The translations under genes were made by a program, and so were the position numbers. The notes below the pieces were generated by a model that worked only from the letters and a program-made list of their open reading frames with translations, was not told the origin of the DNA and did no database searches. Positions 48,710-59,847 of a stretch of DNA of 64,000 bases are shown one piece after another; within the stretch, counting starts at the first letter, position 1, and each line of letters starts with the position of its first letter. The DNA is from Arenimonas soli (GTDB taxonomy: Bacteria > Pseudomonadota > Gammaproteobacteria > Xanthomonadales > Xanthomonadaceae), in the NCBI RefSeq assembly GCF_014643775.1, contig NZ_BMKC01000003.1, positions 481,603 to 545,602 of the forward strand, read 5' to 3'.

Positions 48710-51700
48710 ATGAAACCCACCGAAGCTTCGCTCGCCAATCCCGCCGCCGTCGCCGTTGCCGTTGCGCTGGTCATGCTGTTCGGCCTGCTGGCCCTGCTCG
48801 ACCTGCCGCTGCAGCTGTTCCCGGACATCGACCGCCCGCAGGCGTCGGTGACCACGCTCTGGCGCGCGGCATCACCGCAGGAAATGGAATCGGAAATCGT
48901 CGAGCCGATCGAAACCGTGCTTGAAGGCCTGCCGGGCCTGGAGCAAATGGATTCGACGGTCAACGCCGGTTTCAGCGCCATCAACCTGACGTTCGCCGTC
49001 GGCACCGACATGCAGGCCGCGCTGGTGGAAATACTCGCGCGGCTCAACCGACTGCAGCCGCTGCCGCGTGACGCGACGCCGCCGCGCCTGGCGCTGGGCT
49101 CGGACGACGCCAACCAGTCGCTGACGTATTTTTTCGTGCAGAAGCTGCCCGGCACGCCGGGTGACATCAACGACTACCGGCGTCTTATCGAAGACCGGGT
49201 GGTGCCGCGGCTGATGGCCGTGGACGGCGTTGCCGGCGTCGACATCAATGGCGCCGGCGCGGAGGAGCTGGTGATCGAGGTGGACCTCGACCGCGCCGCC
49301 GCGCTCGGCGTCACCCTGCCGCAGATCGCCGACGTCGCCGGTCGCGCCACCGACGTGTCGGGCGGTAGCTTCGATGCCGGCCGCCGGCAGTACACGCTGC
49401 GCTTTGCCGGACGCTACCCGCCCGAGCAGCTGGGCGAACTGATCCTGGCCTGGCGGGACGGCCGGCCGGTTCGGCTGGCCGACGTCGGCACGGTTGCCGT
49501 GAAGCGGCCCGAGCAGGTCTTTTTCGCCTACCAGAACGGCAACCCCGCCATCGGCCTGCGCATCCGTCGCGAAAGCGGCGCCAATGTGCTGGCCGTGCTG
49601 GGCGAAGTCAAACGCGCGGTTGCCGAAGTGCGCGAACGCGAACTGGCCCCGCGTGGCCTTGCCATTGAACAGAGCTTCGACGCTTCGGTGTTCATCAACC
49701 GCGCCATCGGCCTGCTCTCGGGCAGCCTGTTCGCCGGCGTGCTGCTGGCCGTCGCCTGCCTGTGGTGGTTCCTGCGCAATGCCCGCGCGACCCTGCTGGT
49801 GGCCAGCGCGATACCGATCTCGCTGCTGGCCACCTTCATCGTGCTGCAGCTGACGGGCCGCAGCCTGAACGTCATTTCCCTGGCCGGCCTGGCCTTCGCC
49901 GTCGGCATGGTGATGGACGCCGCGGTGGTGGTTGCCGAGAACATCCTGCGCCTGCGCGAGGCCGGAAAGCCCGCGCACGAAGCCGCGCTCGAGGGCACGC
50001 GCCAGGTTGGCGGGGCGCTGTTCGCCTCGACCCTGACCACGGTGGCGGTTTTCCTGCCGGTGATCTTCATGCGCGACGTCGAAGGCCAGTTGTTCGCCGA
50101 CCTGGCGCTGACGATATCGATCGCGGTGGGCATTTCCCTCGTGCTGGCGCTGACGGTCCTGCCCGCGGCCGCCGGTGGTTGGCTGCGCGCCACCGGACGC
50201 GTGGCACAGCCGGCCGGCTACGCGCGGGCCACCGCCTGGCTGCTGCGGGCCACCCAGGGCCGTCGCCGGCAGCTTGCCTGGGTGCTGGGTGGCGTACTGG
50301 CGCCGGTGCTCGGCGCCCTGGTGCTGATGCCTAGCCTGGACTACCTGCCGCCGGTCAAGCGCGCGGCCATCGACGTCTGGTTCAACCTGCCGCCGGGCAT
50401 GAGTCCGGCCGCCGTCGACCGCGAGATCCGACCGCTGCTGATGGAGCGCATGCGCCCCTACATGGACGGGGAAAAATCGCCCCAGCTGAGCAACTGGTAT
50501 CTCAACCTGTGGCCCAACGGCGGCACCCTGGGCGCCCGAGTCGTGGACGAAAGCCAGATCGGCGCCCTCGAAAGCGCCATTCGCGACGAAGTAGTCACGG
50601 GCCTGCCCGACACCCGCGCCTTCACCGCCGAAGGCAACCTGTTCGGCGGCTTCGGCGGCTCCAGCCGCGCCATCGCCATCCACCTGCAGCACGGTGACGG
50701 CGAAGCCCTGGGCCGGGCGGCCCAAGCCGGCCGGGCGCTGCTGGCGGAACACTTCCCCGGGGCGAACGTCCAGGCCTGGCCCAATGCCGACGGCGCCGCG
50801 CCGGAGCTGCGCGTGCAGCCCGACGACCGCCGCCTTTCCGAAGTGGGCTGGCGCCGGCCCGAGCTGGGCACCGTGGTGCGGGTGCTGGGGCAGGGCGCCT
50901 GGCTGGGCGAACATTTCGATGGCGAACGGCGCCTGCCGATCGTGCTCCGGTCGCGGCGCGCGGACACGGACGACCTGGTGCAGGAATTCGCTGCCGCGCC
51001 GCTGGCCACGCCTTTCGGTGGCGTGCTCAGCCTGGGCGAGCTGGCGGCGGTCCAGACGACGCTGGCGCCCAACCAGCTGCGCCGCGTGGACGGCCGGCGC
51101 ACCGTCAGCCTGACCGTCGATCCGCCGTCGACGCTGTCGCTGGAGGAGGCGCTGGCCATCGTCGACGAGAAGATCGTGCCGGCCCTGCGCGCCGCGCTGC
51201 CCGCCGATGCCGGCCTGCGCGTCTCCGGCAGCGCCGATCGCCTGGGCGAAGTCGTGCGGACCATGGCGGGCAACTTCGCGATGGCGCTGGTGGTGCTGTT
51301 CCTGCTGATGGCTGCCCTGTTCCGTTCGCTGCGCGACAGTGCGTTCGTCCTGGCGACGCTGCCGATGGCCGTGCTCGGCGGCGTGCTGGCCCTGCAGCTG
51401 GTTTCGCTGTTCACCACGCAGACGCTGGACCTGCTGTCGATGATCGGCTTCATCATGTTGTTGGGCATGGTGATCAACAACGCCATCTTGCTGGTGGCGC
51501 AGGCGCGTGCCGGCCAGGCGGATGGCCTGGACCTGGACCAGGCGCTGGCACAGGCCCTTTCGCAGCGCCTTCGGCCGATCCTCATCGCCACGCTCACCGG
51601 CGTCCTGGGCGCGCTGCCCATGGCCATCAACCCGGGCCCAGGAGCGGTGATTTATCGCGGACTGGCCGCGGTGGCGGTCGGCGGTGTGGCCTTGAGCCTG

Positions 51701-51832
51701 GTCTTCACCCTGGTTCTGGTGCCGGCCCTGATGCGCCTGTTCGACCGCCCGGCACGCGCCGCCATGCCGGCGCCGGCACCTGCTGGCACCGTCCCTGTCC
51801 ATTCCGCCTGGAATACTGGAGTCCGCCCATGA
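48710..51832 (+). CDS. RND-family efflux pump inner-membrane subunit
   Basis: 1040 residues in the AcrB/CusA superfamily: N-terminal helix, two large periplasmic loops and twelve helices. LPLQLFPDIDRPQASVTTLW and SPQEMESEIVEPIETVLEGL begin the first porter domain. Helix 4 has VGMVMDAAVVVAENILRLRE, with Asp403 matching one of the two AcrB proton-relay aspartates and the other replaced by Ala. The C-terminal half has LIGFIMLLG-like MIGFIMLLGMVINNAILLVA. ATG 48710 is preferred to GTG 48668. Substrate unknown. The adaptor gene follows, the reverse of the usual order. Confidence 0.9.
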   Translation: MKPTEASLANPAAVAVAVALVMLFGLLALLDLPLQLFPDIDRPQASVTTLWRAASPQEMESEIVEPIETVLEGLPGLEQMDSTVNAGFSAINLTFAVGTDMQAALVEILARLNRLQPLPRDATPPRLALGSDDANQSLTYFFVQKLPGTPGDINDYRRLIEDRVVPRLMAVDGVAGVDINGAGAEELVIEVDLDRAAALGVTLPQIADVAGRATDVSGGSFDAGRRQYTLRFAGRYPPEQLGELILAWRDGRPVRLADVGTVAVKRPEQVFFAYQNGNPAIGLRIRRESGANVLAVLGEVKRAVAEVRERELAPRGLAIEQSFDASVFINRAIGLLSGSLFAGVLLAVACLWWFLRNARATLLVASAIPISLLATFIVLQLTGRSLNVISLAGLAFAVGMVMDAAVVVAENILRLREAGKPAHEAALEGTRQVGGALFASTLTTVAVFLPVIFMRDVEGQLFADLALTISIAVGISLVLALTVLPAAAGGWLRATGRVAQPAGYARATAWLLRATQGRRRQLAWVLGGVLAPVLGALVLMPSLDYLPPVKRAAIDVWFNLPPGMSPAAVDREIRPLLMERMRPYMDGEKSPQLSNWYLNLWPNGGTLGARVVDESQIGALESAIRDEVVTGLPDTRAFTAEGNLFGGFGGSSRAIAIHLQHGDGEALGRAAQAGRALLAEHFPGANVQAWPNADGAAPELRVQPDDRRLSEVGWRRPELGTVVRVLGQGAWLGEHFDGERRLPIVLRSRRADTDDLVQEFAAAPLATPFGGVLSLGELAAVQTTLAPNQLRRVDGRRTVSLTVDPPSTLSLEEALAIVDEKIVPALRAALPADAGLRVSGSADRLGEVVRTMAGNFAMALVVLFLLMAALFRSLRDSAFVLATLPMAVLGGVLALQLVSLFTTQTLDLLSMIGFIMLLGMVINNAILLVAQARAGQADGLDLDQALAQALSQRLRPILIATLTGVLGALPMAINPGPGAVIYRGLAAVAVGGVALSLVFTLVLVPALMRLFDRPARAAMPAPAPAGTVPVHSAWNTGVRP

Positions 51833-52977
51833 CCCGTCTGACCTCGATTTCCCGCCGCGCCTGGCTGCCCGGCCTGGTGCTTGCCGTCGTCGCGACCGGG
51901 TGGCTGCTGCCGGTCACCTCCGGGTCCCAGGAAGCCGCCGCCCCGGAGCCCCCGCCGGTGCCGGTGGACCTCGCCCTGGCCGTGAAAGCGGACTTCGCGC
52001 CGCTGCATTGGTCGCCGGCCAGTGTTGCCAGCCGCGAGGACGCGCGGGTCGCCGCCGAAACCGGGGGGCGCGTGGTCTCGGTCGCCGAGGTCGGCACCGT
52101 GCTGCGTCGCGGGGATACCCTGGCCCGCCTGGACGATTCGGCGCTGAAACTGGCCGAACGCAAGGCGTTGGCCGATCGCCAGCGCCTCGGCGCCCAGGTC
52201 GAGCTGGCGCGGCGGCAGGAAGAGCGTTACCAGGCCCTGGTCGCGGCCGCCGGCATTTCCGGCGCGCAGCTCGACCAGGTGGTCGCCGACCGCCGGATGC
52301 GCGAACAGGACCTGGCCTCGGCGGTCGTCGCGCTCGAACAGGCGCGCCTGGCGCTGCGGCGGTCGATCGTAAGGGCGCCCTTCGACGGCGTCGTCGTCGA
52401 GCGCTCGGTCGAACTCGGTGAATTCCTGGTGCCGGGTGCGCCGGTCGCGCGCCTGGTCAACACCCAGGCCCTGGAGATCCGGGCGCGTGCCCCGGTGACC
52501 CTGGTCTCGCACCTGCGCGAGGGCGTGCCGGTGAGCCTGCGCCACCAGGGCCAGGTGCGCACGCTGCCGCTGCAGACCCTGGTGCCGGTGGGTGACGAGG
52601 CTTCGCGCCAGCTCGAACTTCGGGTTGCGCTGGACCCGGGGCCCGCCGCCGAAGCCAGCCTGGTGGTCGGCAGCGCCGTGCAGTTGGGCGTACCCAGCGC
52701 GGCGCCGCGCGAGGTCCTGGCGGTGCCGGGCGACGCGGTGGTGATGCGTGCCGAAGGCAGCCACGTGATGCGGGTAGGTGACGGTGACCTGGCCGAACGC
52801 GTGCCCGTGGAGCTGGGCGCGAGCGAAGCGGGCCTGGTTGAAGTGCGTGGCGCGCTGCGCCCGGGCGACCGCCTGGTGGTGCGCGGCGCCGAGCGCCTGC
52901 AGCCCGGCCAACGGGTGGCGGTCCCGGACCGCAGGGAGTTGCCCGTGGCGGCGCTGGCGGGCGCGCCGGTTCAGTAG
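51829..52977 (+). CDS. RND efflux periplasmic adaptor subunit
   Basis: 382-residue membrane-fusion protein: N-terminal hydrophobic anchor (LPGLVLAVVATGWLLPVT), lipoyl halves ETGGRVVSVAEVGTVLRRGD and SIVRAPFDGVVVERSVELGE, a helical hairpin between them (about 110-180), beta-barrel and membrane-proximal domains ending GDRLVVRGAERLQPGQRVAV. Translationally coupled to the pump (ATGA). No outer-membrane factor gene follows. The 3' end overlaps the convergent ppk2 gene by seven bases. Confidence 0.9.
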   Translation: MTRLTSISRRAWLPGLVLAVVATGWLLPVTSGSQEAAAPEPPPVPVDLALAVKADFAPLHWSPASVASREDARVAAETGGRVVSVAEVGTVLRRGDTLARLDDSALKLAERKALADRQRLGAQVELARRQEERYQALVAAAGISGAQLDQVVADRRMREQDLASAVVALEQARLALRRSIVRAPFDGVVVERSVELGEFLVPGAPVARLVNTQALEIRARAPVTLVSHLREGVPVSLRHQGQVRTLPLQTLVPVGDEASRQLELRVALDPGPAAEASLVVGSAVQLGVPSAAPREVLAVPGDAVVMRAEGSHVMRVGDGDLAERVPVELGASEAGLVEVRGALRPGDRLVVRGAERLQPGQRVAVPDRRELPVAALAGAPVQ

Positions 52978-53738
52978 GCCATCGGGATCGGTTTCACCGG
53001 GCCGGTGTAGCGCTCCTTGCCCGGGCGCGACTTCAGCGGCGGCAGCGACATCCGCGAACGCGGCACGTCGTGGTCGGGGAGCTGGTCGAGCAGGTGCCGG
53101 ATAAGGGTAAGGCGACCGCGCTTCTGGTCGTTGAAGTCCACTACCGTCCACGGTGCCTCGGGGCGGTGGGTGGCCTTGAACATGGCGTCGCGCGCCTTGC
53201 CGTACTCGGCGTACTTCTCGCGCGCCTTGACGTCGATGGGCGAAAGCTTCCAGCGCTTGAGCGGGTCCTTCGCACGTTCGGCGAAACGCTCCTCCTGCTG
53301 TTCCTGGTCCACCGCCAGCCAGTACTTCAAAAGCAGGATGCCGTCGTCCACCAGCATCTTCTCGAACACCGGCACCTGGCGCAGGAAGGCCTTTACCTGC
53401 TCGGGCGTGGCATAACCCATCACCTTCTCGACGCCGGCGCGGTTGTACCAGCTGCGGTCGAACAGGGTGATCTCGCCGGCCGCCGGCAGGTGCGGCACGT
53501 AACGCTGGAAGTACCACTGGCCCTGCTCGCGTTCGCTGGGCTTGGCCAGCGCGGCGATGTGGGTCTGGCGTGGGTTGAGCGTCTGCGCGATGGCGTTGAT
53601 GGCGCCGCCCTTGCCGGCGGTGTCGCGGCCTTCGAAAAGCACCACCAGGCGCTTGCCGGTGTGTTCAAGCCAGCGCGCGACCTGGTTGAGTTCAACCTGC
53701 AGCGGCTCGAGTTCCTTTTCGTATTCCTTGCGCTTCAT
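52971..53738 (-). CDS. ppk2: Polyphosphate kinase 2 (PPK2)
   Basis: 255 residues, single-domain PPK2. Transfers phosphate between polyphosphate and nucleoside di- or monophosphates. Walker A VVLFEGRDTAGKGGAINAI, Walker B ITLFDRSWYNRAGVEKVMGY and the lid region RAKDPLKRWKLSPIDVKARE are present. Class (ADP versus AMP acceptor) is not decided by eye; length fits class I. ATG at 53738, six bases after the upstream moaB stop region, so likely co-transcribed with moaB-prfA-hemA. Confidence 0.9.
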   Translation of the reverse strand: MKRKEYEKELEPLQVELNQVARWLEHTGKRLVVLFEGRDTAGKGGAINAIAQTLNPRQTHIAALAKPSEREQGQWYFQRYVPHLPAAGEITLFDRSWYNRAGVEKVMGYATPEQVKAFLRQVPVFEKMLVDDGILLLKYWLAVDQEQQEERFAERAKDPLKRWKLSPIDVKAREKYAEYGKARDAMFKATHRPEAPWTVVDFNDQKRGRLTLIRHLLDQLPDHDVPRSRMSLPPLKSRPGKERYTGPVKPIPMAY

Positions 53739-53743
53739 GGCTG

Positions 53744-54265
53744 TCAGGACTCCCGGAGGCGGGGACGCAGGCTGGCGAGGTTGCAGGGGCGGGTGCGGGC
53801 GTCGAGCTGGGCGCGGATAAGCCGTTCCCAGCCGGTGCGGCAGGCCGACGTGGAGCCGGGCAGGGCGAATACGAACGTGGCGTTGGCCAGGCCGGCGAAG
53901 GCGCGTGATTGCAGGGTGCTGGTGCCGATGTCGTCGAAGCTGAGCACGCGGAACATTTCGCCGAATCCCGGCATGGCCTTGTCCAGCAGCGGTGCGATGG
54001 CTTCGGGCGTGGAATCGCGGCCGGTGAAGCCGGTGCCACCCGTGACCAGGATGCCGTGCACGGCCTCGTCGGCGATCCAGCGCGACACCAGCGCACGCAT
54101 CGCGTACTTGTCGTCGCGCACGATGGCGCGTTCGTGCAGTCGGTGGCCGGCCTCGGCCAGCGCCGCGCAAAGGTAGTCGCCGGACGTGTCCTCGGCCGGC
54201 CCGCGGGTGTCGGACACGGTCAGTACGCACAGCGACAGCGGGATGAAGGTTTCGCCGGCGCTCAT
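53744..54265 (-). CDS. moaB: Molybdenum cofactor biosynthesis protein MoaB
   Basis: 173 residues of the MoaB/MogA fold, which adenylates molybdopterin before metal insertion. Motifs: [40 protein letters not shown] and [18 protein letters not shown]. Start ATG 54265 overlaps the prfA stop (ATGA), so a cofactor gene is translationally coupled to the release factor. No other moa genes are in view. Confidence 0.9.
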   Translation of the reverse strand: MSAGETFIPLSLCVLTVSDTRGPAEDTSGDYLCAALAEAGHRLHERAIVRDDKYAMRALVSRWIADEAVHGILVTGGTGFTGRDSTPEAIAPLLDKAMPGFGEMFRVLSFDDIGTSTLQSRAFAGLANATFVFALPGSTSACRTGWERLIRAQLDARTRPCNLASLRPRLRES

Positions 54266-55347
54266 GCGGCCTCCGTCAGCAGCTTGAGTTCGTCGGCCTG
54301 GTGTTCGCGGGTCAGGCGGTCGACCAGGTCGTCCAGGTCGCCGGCCATCACCTGTGGCAGCGCGTACAGGGTGAGGCCCTCGACGCGGTGGTCGGTGATG
54401 CGGCCCTGAGGGAAGTTGTAGGTGCGGATGCGCTGGCTGCGGTCGCCGCTGCCGACCTGCAGCCGGCGTGACTGCGCCTGCGCCGCGGCCTGCTTCGAAC
54501 GTTCCTCGTCGAGCAGCCTGGCCTTGAGCAGCGACATCGCGCGGGCGCGGTTCTTGTGCTGGCTGCGTTCGTCCTGGCATTCGACCACGATGCCCGAGGC
54601 CAGGTGGGTGATGCGGATCGCCGAATCGGTCTTGTTCACGTGCTGGCCGCCGGCGCCGGAGGCGCGGAAGGTGTCGACGCGGATGTCACCGTCGCGCAGT
54701 TCGATCTCGTCCACTTCGTCCAGTTCGGGCAGGATCGCCACCGTCGCCGCCGAGGTGTGGATGCGCCCCTGGGACTCGGTCGCCGGCACGCGCTGAACGC
54801 GATGGGTGCCCGACTCGAACTTCAGCCGCGAATAGGCGCCGCGACCCTCGATGCGGGCGACGATCTCCTTGTAGCCGCCGTGTTCGCCTTCGCTGGCCGA
54901 CACCACCTCCACGTTCCAGCGCTTGCTTTCTGCGTAGTGCGCGTACATGCGGAACAGGTCGCCGGCGAAGATCGCCGCTTCGTCGCCGCCGGTGCCGGCG
55001 CGGATTTCCAGGAACAGGTTGGCCTCGTCGCGCGGGTCGCGTGGCACCAGCAGCAGGGCCAGGGACTGATCGAGTTCGGCCAGGCGCTGGCGGGCGGCCG
55101 GGATTTCCTCGTCGGCCAGTTCGCGCAGCTCCGGGTCGTCGCGCATGCCCTCGGCAGCCTGGAGGTCGCGCTGGGCCTGGGCCCAGGCGGCCAGGCCGGC
55201 GGCGACCGGTTCGAGCTGCGCGTATTCCTTGGAGAGCGCGCGGAATCGGTTGTTGTCGGCCAGCACGCCGGGGTCGGCCAGCAGGCGGCCGACTTCTTCG
55301 TGGCGCTCGGCCAGGGCTTCGAGCTTACGGCGCAGGCCGGGTGTCAT
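54262..55347 (-). CDS. prfA: Peptide chain release factor 1
   Basis: 361 residues. Recognises UAA and UAG and triggers peptide release. The stop-codon reading motif PAT ([17 protein letters not shown]) marks RF1 rather than RF2, and the peptidyl-transferase motif GGQ lies in [18 protein letters not shown]. Overlaps hemA by 23 bases at its start and moaB at its end. hemA-prfA is the classical arrangement. Confidence 0.97.
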   Translation of the reverse strand: MTPGLRRKLEALAERHEEVGRLLADPGVLADNNRFRALSKEYAQLEPVAAGLAAWAQAQRDLQAAEGMRDDPELRELADEEIPAARQRLAELDQSLALLLVPRDPRDEANLFLEIRAGTGGDEAAIFAGDLFRMYAHYAESKRWNVEVVSASEGEHGGYKEIVARIEGRGAYSRLKFESGTHRVQRVPATESQGRIHTSAATVAILPELDEVDEIELRDGDIRVDTFRASGAGGQHVNKTDSAIRITHLASGIVVECQDERSQHKNRARAMSLLKARLLDEERSKQAAAQAQSRRLQVGSGDRSQRIRTYNFPQGRITDHRVEGLTLYALPQVMAGDLDDLVDRLTREHQADELKLLTEAA

Positions 55348-56596
55348 CGTCGTCCTTGTACAGGCGCTCGGCGGCGCGCAGCAGGTCCAGGTCGCCGTCC
55401 AGCGCGGCCTGGCGCAGCGCGCTGGACGGTCCGTGCAGCAGCTTGTTGGTCAGTTGGTGGGCCAGCCGGTCGAGCACTTCTTCGGGCGGGCGGCCAGCGG
55501 CGAGCTGTTCGCGGGCGCGGGCCAGGGCTTCGGTGCGGGCGGATTCGCCACGGCTGCGCAGGGCCTTGAGTGCGTCCTGCCGTCCCTGCGCGCGCCACCA
55601 GGCCATGTAGTGTTCGACCTGCAGGTCGATGATGGCCTGGGCCTGTTCGGCGGCTTCGCGGCGCGAGGCGCGATTTTCCTCGATCACCTGTTCCAGGTCG
55701 TCCACGGTGTACAGGTAGACGTCGGCCAGCGAAGCGACGCTGGCTTCGATGTCGCGCGGCACCGCCAGGTCGAGCATGAACACCGGGCGATGGCGGCGCG
55801 CCTTGAGCGCGGCCTGCACGGTGTCGCGGCGCAGCACCGGTTCGCGCGAGGCAGTGGCGGTGATGACGATGTCGGCTTCGGGCAGGTGTCGCGGCAATTC
55901 GGACAGCGGCAGGGCATAACCGCCGTAGCGGCTGGCCAGGGCCTGGGCGTGTTCGAGCGTGCGGTTGGCGACCAGCAGGCGCTTGGCCTTGGCATCGACC
56001 AGGTGGCGGGCGGCCAGTTCGATGGTGTCGCCGGCGCCCACCAGCAGCACCGTCGCGCGGTCGAGTTCGCTGAACACCTGGCGCGCCAGGCGCACGGCCG
56101 CATAGGCCACCGACACGGGGTGGGCGCCGATGCGCGTGTCGGTGCGCACGCGCTTGGCGACCCGGAAACTTTGCTGGAACAGGCGGTCGAGCGGCGTGCG
56201 CAGGCGCTGCTGGCCACGCGCGGCCTGCCAGGCGTCCTTCACCTGGCCCAGGATCTGCGGTTCGCCCAGCACCAGCGAGTCCAGCCCGGTCGCGACCCGG
56301 AACAGGTGGCGCACGGCGTCGTCGTCGCGATGCACGTACAGGTAGTCCGACAAGGTGGCGGGCGCCAGGCCGTGGTAGTTCGCGAGCCAGTCCGCCACGC
56401 CCGCTTCCGCGCCGTCTTCGACCTGGCAATAGATCTCGGTGCGGTTGCAGGTGGAAAGCAGGGCGGCTTCGGCGACCCCGGGCACCGCACCCAGGCCGTG
56501 CAGCGCGGCGGGCAGCTGGCCGGCGTCCAAGGCCACCCGTTCGCGCAGGGTCAGCGGCGCGGTCTGGTGGTTGAGGCCTAGGGCGAGCAGGGGCAT
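55325..56596 (-). CDS. hemA: Glutamyl-tRNA reductase
   Basis: 423 residues from ATG 56596 ([15 protein letters not shown]). First committed step of tetrapyrrole synthesis: reduces glutamyl-tRNA to glutamate-1-semialdehyde with NADPH. Motifs: catalytic Cys in [34 protein letters not shown] fold [19 protein letters not shown] and dimerisation helix C-terminus. A start at 56626 is possible but extends past the homologous N-terminus. Its end overlaps prfA by 23 bases, and it is divergent from the TPR gene. Confidence 0.96.
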   Translation of the reverse strand: MPLLALGLNHQTAPLTLRERVALDAGQLPAALHGLGAVPGVAEAALLSTCNRTEIYCQVEDGAEAGVADWLANYHGLAPATLSDYLYVHRDDDAVRHLFRVATGLDSLVLGEPQILGQVKDAWQAARGQQRLRTPLDRLFQQSFRVAKRVRTDTRIGAHPVSVAYAAVRLARQVFSELDRATVLLVGAGDTIELAARHLVDAKAKRLLVANRTLEHAQALASRYGGYALPLSELPRHLPEADIVITATASREPVLRRDTVQAALKARRHRPVFMLDLAVPRDIEASVASLADVYLYTVDDLEQVIEENRASRREAAEQAQAIIDLQVEHYMAWWRAQGRQDALKALRSRGESARTEALARAREQLAAGRPPEEVLDRLAHQLTNKLLHGPSSALRQAALDGDLDLLRAAERLYKDDDDTRPAP

Positions 56597-56697
56597 GGCT
56601 GGCTTGGGTCGTTGGCGGCCCGCCATGCGCTAAGCTCTGACGGGCTGGGCTCTCGTGGATTCCGGCCCATAGTCTAGCCGGTGCCCGCCAAAACCCC

Positions 56698-58353
56698 ATG
56701 ATCTGGAGCAAATCCCGACCGATCGCCGTCCTCGCCCTGGCCCTTGCCGGGGCCATGCCGGCCGCCGCCCGCCCCGCGGACGTGCTTGAACCGGTGATGG
56801 CGGGTGAATTCGCCTTGCAGGCCGGCGACTTCGGCCAGGCCGCCGGCCACTACCTGCGGGCTGCCGAAGGCTCCCGGGATCCCGGCCTGTCCGAACGGGC
56901 GGCGCGCATCGCGCTGCTGGCCGGGCAGCCGGAGCCGGCGGCCGCGGCCATTGCCCGCTGGCGGGAACTGTCGCCCGACTCCCTGCCGGCGGCCGCGGCA
57001 GCCATCCAGCTGGCCCTGGACCTGGGCGATGCCGACCGGGCGGTCGCCGAAGCCGTTGCGCTGATGGACCCGGCCCGCCCCGCCGGCTTCCCGGTACTGC
57101 TTTCGGCCCTGGGCGATGCCCGCGACACACGCGCCGGCGTGGCCCGCAAGGTGCTGCGCGGACTGTACGAAAGCAACCACATGCCGGCCACCCTCGGCGG
57201 TTGGCTGGCGGTGGCCGGCCTGGCCCGTCGGCTCGAGGACCGCCCGTTGGCCGAACGACTGGTGGTGGAAGGGGTGGAGCGTTTCCCCGACGATCCGCGC
57301 GCCCTCCTGCTCGAAGCGGCCCGCCTGCGCGAGCTGGGCCGCGACGAGGCCGCCCGCGGGCAGTTGGCCGGGCTGGGTGACCCCGCCGCCCTGGCCCCGG
57401 AGCTGCGTCGCTCCGCCGCACGCCAGTACGCGCTGCTCGGCGACCGCCTGGCGGCCGCCGCCACCCTCGGCCACGGCCCGCAGGACGAAGACAGCCTTCG
57501 CCAGCGCGCCCGCTGGCTGATCGCCGACGGCGACCGCAAGGCGCTGGGCGAGCTGTACGCCGAAGTGGTGGGCCTGGCCGACACGCCCACGCCCGAGCGC
57601 CGCCTGCTGCTGGGGCTGCTGGCCGAAAGCCTGCTGCGCTGGCCTGAAGCCCGGGCCTGGTATGCCTCGGTGCCGCGCGGGCCGGGGCATGACCAGGCGA
57701 TGCTGCGCCGCGCCGGCGCCGAGGGCCGGCTCGGCCGCCTGGACCAAGCGCTGGCCACCCTGCACGAACTGCAGGTCGACCAAGCCGCCGACGGTGAGTA
57801 CATCCGCGACGCCTACCTGCTCGAGGCGGAACTGCTCGAGCGCCGTGGTCGCGGCGACGACGCGCTCGCCAGCCTGGGCCGGGCGCTGGACATCTTCGAA
57901 GGCGATCCGGCGCTGCTGTACGCGCGTGCCATGCAGCACGAACGGGCCGGACGCATCGATGCCTCCCTGGCCGACCTGCAGCGCATCCTCGACGAGCACC
58001 CCGACAGCCCCCAGGCGCTCAATGCCTACGGTTATGCCCTGGCGGTCCATCGGGAAGCCTGGGCGGAAGCCTTGCCCTACCTGGAACGGGCGCTCGAACT
58101 GGCGCCGGGTTCAGGCGCCATCCTCGACAGTGTCGGCTGGGTGCATTTCAAGCTCGGCCGCCGGGACAGTGCCCTGGCACTGCTGCGAAAGGCCTGGGCG
58201 GCCAGGCGTGACCCGGAAATCGCCGCCCACCTGGGCGAAGTGCTCTGGCAGGCCGGCGAACGCGCCGAAGCCCGCAAGGTCTGGCGTGCCGGCCTGCGGC
58301 TCGATCCCGACAATCCTTCCCTCAAGCACGCGCTGGAGTCCCACGCCCCATGA
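56698..58353 (+). CDS. Tetratricopeptide-repeat protein, probably exported
   Basis: 551 residues with an N-terminal signal-like segment ([17 protein letters not shown]) and TPR-type helical repeats throughout, clearest at [57 protein letters not shown] and [19 protein letters not shown]. Function unknown; TPR proteins immediately before lolB are common in gamma- and betaproteobacteria and are thought to act at the envelope. A TAGTCT box lies 18 bases upstream of the start. Coupled to lolB (ATGA). Confidence 0.87.
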   Translation: MIWSKSRPIAVLALALAGAMPAAARPADVLEPVMAGEFALQAGDFGQAAGHYLRAAEGSRDPGLSERAARIALLAGQPEPAAAAIARWRELSPDSLPAAAAAIQLALDLGDADRAVAEAVALMDPARPAGFPVLLSALGDARDTRAGVARKVLRGLYESNHMPATLGGWLAVAGLARRLEDRPLAERLVVEGVERFPDDPRALLLEAARLRELGRDEAARGQLAGLGDPAALAPELRRSAARQYALLGDRLAAAATLGHGPQDEDSLRQRARWLIADGDRKALGELYAEVVGLADTPTPERRLLLGLLAESLLRWPEARAWYASVPRGPGHDQAMLRRAGAEGRLGRLDQALATLHELQVDQAADGEYIRDAYLLEAELLERRGRGDDALASLGRALDIFEGDPALLYARAMQHERAGRIDASLADLQRILDEHPDSPQALNAYGYALAVHREAWAEALPYLERALELAPGSGAILDSVGWVHFKLGRRDSALALLRKAWAARRDPEIAAHLGEVLWQAGERAEARKVWRAGLRLDPDNPSLKHALESHAP

Positions 58354-58958
58354 GTCCGACCCGTTTCCCGCGCTGCCTGGCGCTCGCTGGCCTGGTGCTT
58401 GCCCTGGCGGCCTGCGTACCGGCAACCGTGCGGACCGGTGCCGACGCCAGCCTGCTGGCAGGGCAGGCCGCCCACGAAGCGGCGCTGGCGGCCGAGCCCG
58501 ACTGGCGCCTGCAGGGGCGCCTGGCGGTCAGCGCCGGCGGCGACGGTGGCAGTGGTCGCATCGACTGGGTCCAGCGCGGCGACAGCTACGACATCAAGCT
58601 TTCGGCACCGGTCACCCGTGCCAGCTGGCGCCTGCAGGGCGGTCCGGCCCAGGCGCGCCTGGACGGGCTCGACGGCGGCCCGCTGGCCGGCCCCGATGCC
58701 CGCCGCCTGCTGGCCGACGCCACCGGCTGGGACATTCCGGTACAGGCCCTGTCGCACTGGGTTCGCGGCGGCCGCGCGCCGGGCCAGGCCCATATCGAGT
58801 TCGGCCCCGACGGCCTGCCGGCGCTGATCGTGCAGCAGGGCTGGTCGGTGGAATACCGCGGTTGGACCGCCGGCCCGTCGCCGCGCCCAAAGCGGGTCTT
58901 CGCCACCCGCCAGGACGCCTCCGTGCGCCTGGCCGTCGACGCCTGGGAGGCCCCGTGA
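58350..58958 (+). CDS. lolB: Outer-membrane lipoprotein receptor LolB
   Basis: 202 residues with lipobox LALAAC (Cys22). LolB accepts lipoproteins from LolA and inserts them into the outer membrane. The half-barrel fold shows [40 protein letters not shown] and [12 protein letters not shown]. Part of the conserved lolB-ispE-prs run; its stop overlaps ispE (GTGA). Confidence 0.92.
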   Translation: MSPTRFPRCLALAGLVLALAACVPATVRTGADASLLAGQAAHEAALAAEPDWRLQGRLAVSAGGDGGSGRIDWVQRGDSYDIKLSAPVTRASWRLQGGPAQARLDGLDGGPLAGPDARRLLADATGWDIPVQALSHWVRGGRAPGQAHIEFGPDGLPALIVQQGWSVEYRGWTAGPSPRPKRVFATRQDASVRLAVDAWEAP

Positions 58959-59821
58959 CCGGGGCCGCGGTCGGCGACTGGACCCGCTGGCCGGCCCCGG
59001 CCAAGCTCAACCTGTTCCTGCGCATCGTCGGGCGCCGCCCCGACGGTTACCACCGGCTGCAGACCGTCTTCCAGCTTCTCGATTGGGGAGACACGGTGCA
59101 GTTGCGCCTGCGGGACGATGGCCGGGTCTGCCGCGAGGCTACCGAAGGGTATGCGGTGCCCGAAGTCGAGGATCTGACGGTCCGGGCGGCAAAACTCCTT
59201 AAATACGAGTCGAAAACACCGCTTGGTGTCGACATCGTCGTCGAAAAACGCATCCCGCTAGGCGGCGGGTTCGGCGGTGGGTCTTCCGACGCCGCCACCG
59301 TGCTGGTGGCGCTCAACCATCTCTGGGGCACCGGCCTGGGCCAGGACCAGCTGGCGGTGCTGGGCCTGGCGCTGGGTGCCGACGTGCCGGTGTTCGTGCG
59401 CGGCCGCAGCGCCTGGGCCGAAGGGGTGGGGGAGGTGCTGAGCCCGATCACCCTGCCGCCGGCCAGTTACCTGCTGGTCGATTCCGGGGAATCGGTGCCC
59501 ACCGTGGAGTTGTTCCAAGCGTCTGATTTGACCCGGGATGCGCCGCCAGCGACAATATCCGACTTCGCTTCAGGCCCTTGCCTCGGGAATGCCTTCGAGC
59601 CGGTGCTGCGTCGTCGTTCGGAAGCCGTTGCCACGGTCCTGGACACCCTCGCGCAGTTCGGCACGGCGGCCCTCACCGGGACCGGCGGCGGCTGTTTCGT
59701 GCGTTTCGACGCACGCGCCGATGCCGAGGCCGCGCTGGCGCGCCTTCCCGACGGGATGCGTGCCTGGGTGGCCGATGGCGTGGACGTGTCGCCCCTGCAC
59801 CGGGCGCTGTCCGCGGCCTAG
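58955..59821 (+). CDS. ispE: 4-diphosphocytidyl-2-C-methyl-D-erythritol kinase
   Basis: 288 residues from GTG 58955. GHMP kinase of the non-mevalonate isoprenoid pathway. Motifs: [20 protein letters not shown] (N-terminal substrate site), the ATP loop [19 protein letters not shown], and [15 protein letters not shown] near the C-terminus. The tRNA-Gln gene starts 26 bases after the stop with no terminator between, so they may be co-transcribed and processed. Confidence 0.95.
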   Translation: MTGAAVGDWTRWPAPAKLNLFLRIVGRRPDGYHRLQTVFQLLDWGDTVQLRLRDDGRVCREATEGYAVPEVEDLTVRAAKLLKYESKTPLGVDIVVEKRIPLGGGFGGGSSDAATVLVALNHLWGTGLGQDQLAVLGLALGADVPVFVRGRSAWAEGVGEVLSPITLPPASYLLVDSGESVPTVELFQASDLTRDAPPATISDFASGPCLGNAFEPVLRRRSEAVATVLDTLAQFGTAALTGTGGGCFVRFDARADAEAALARLPDGMRAWVADGVDVSPLHRALSAA

Positions 59822-59847
59822 GGCCGTGAAGCAAGAAAATCCAGCGG

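Noticed and set aside
48872-51802. 976-codon reverse frame opposite the RND pump
   Set aside because: Antisense shadow of an intact RND transporter gene; low-complexity His/Gln/Arg composition.
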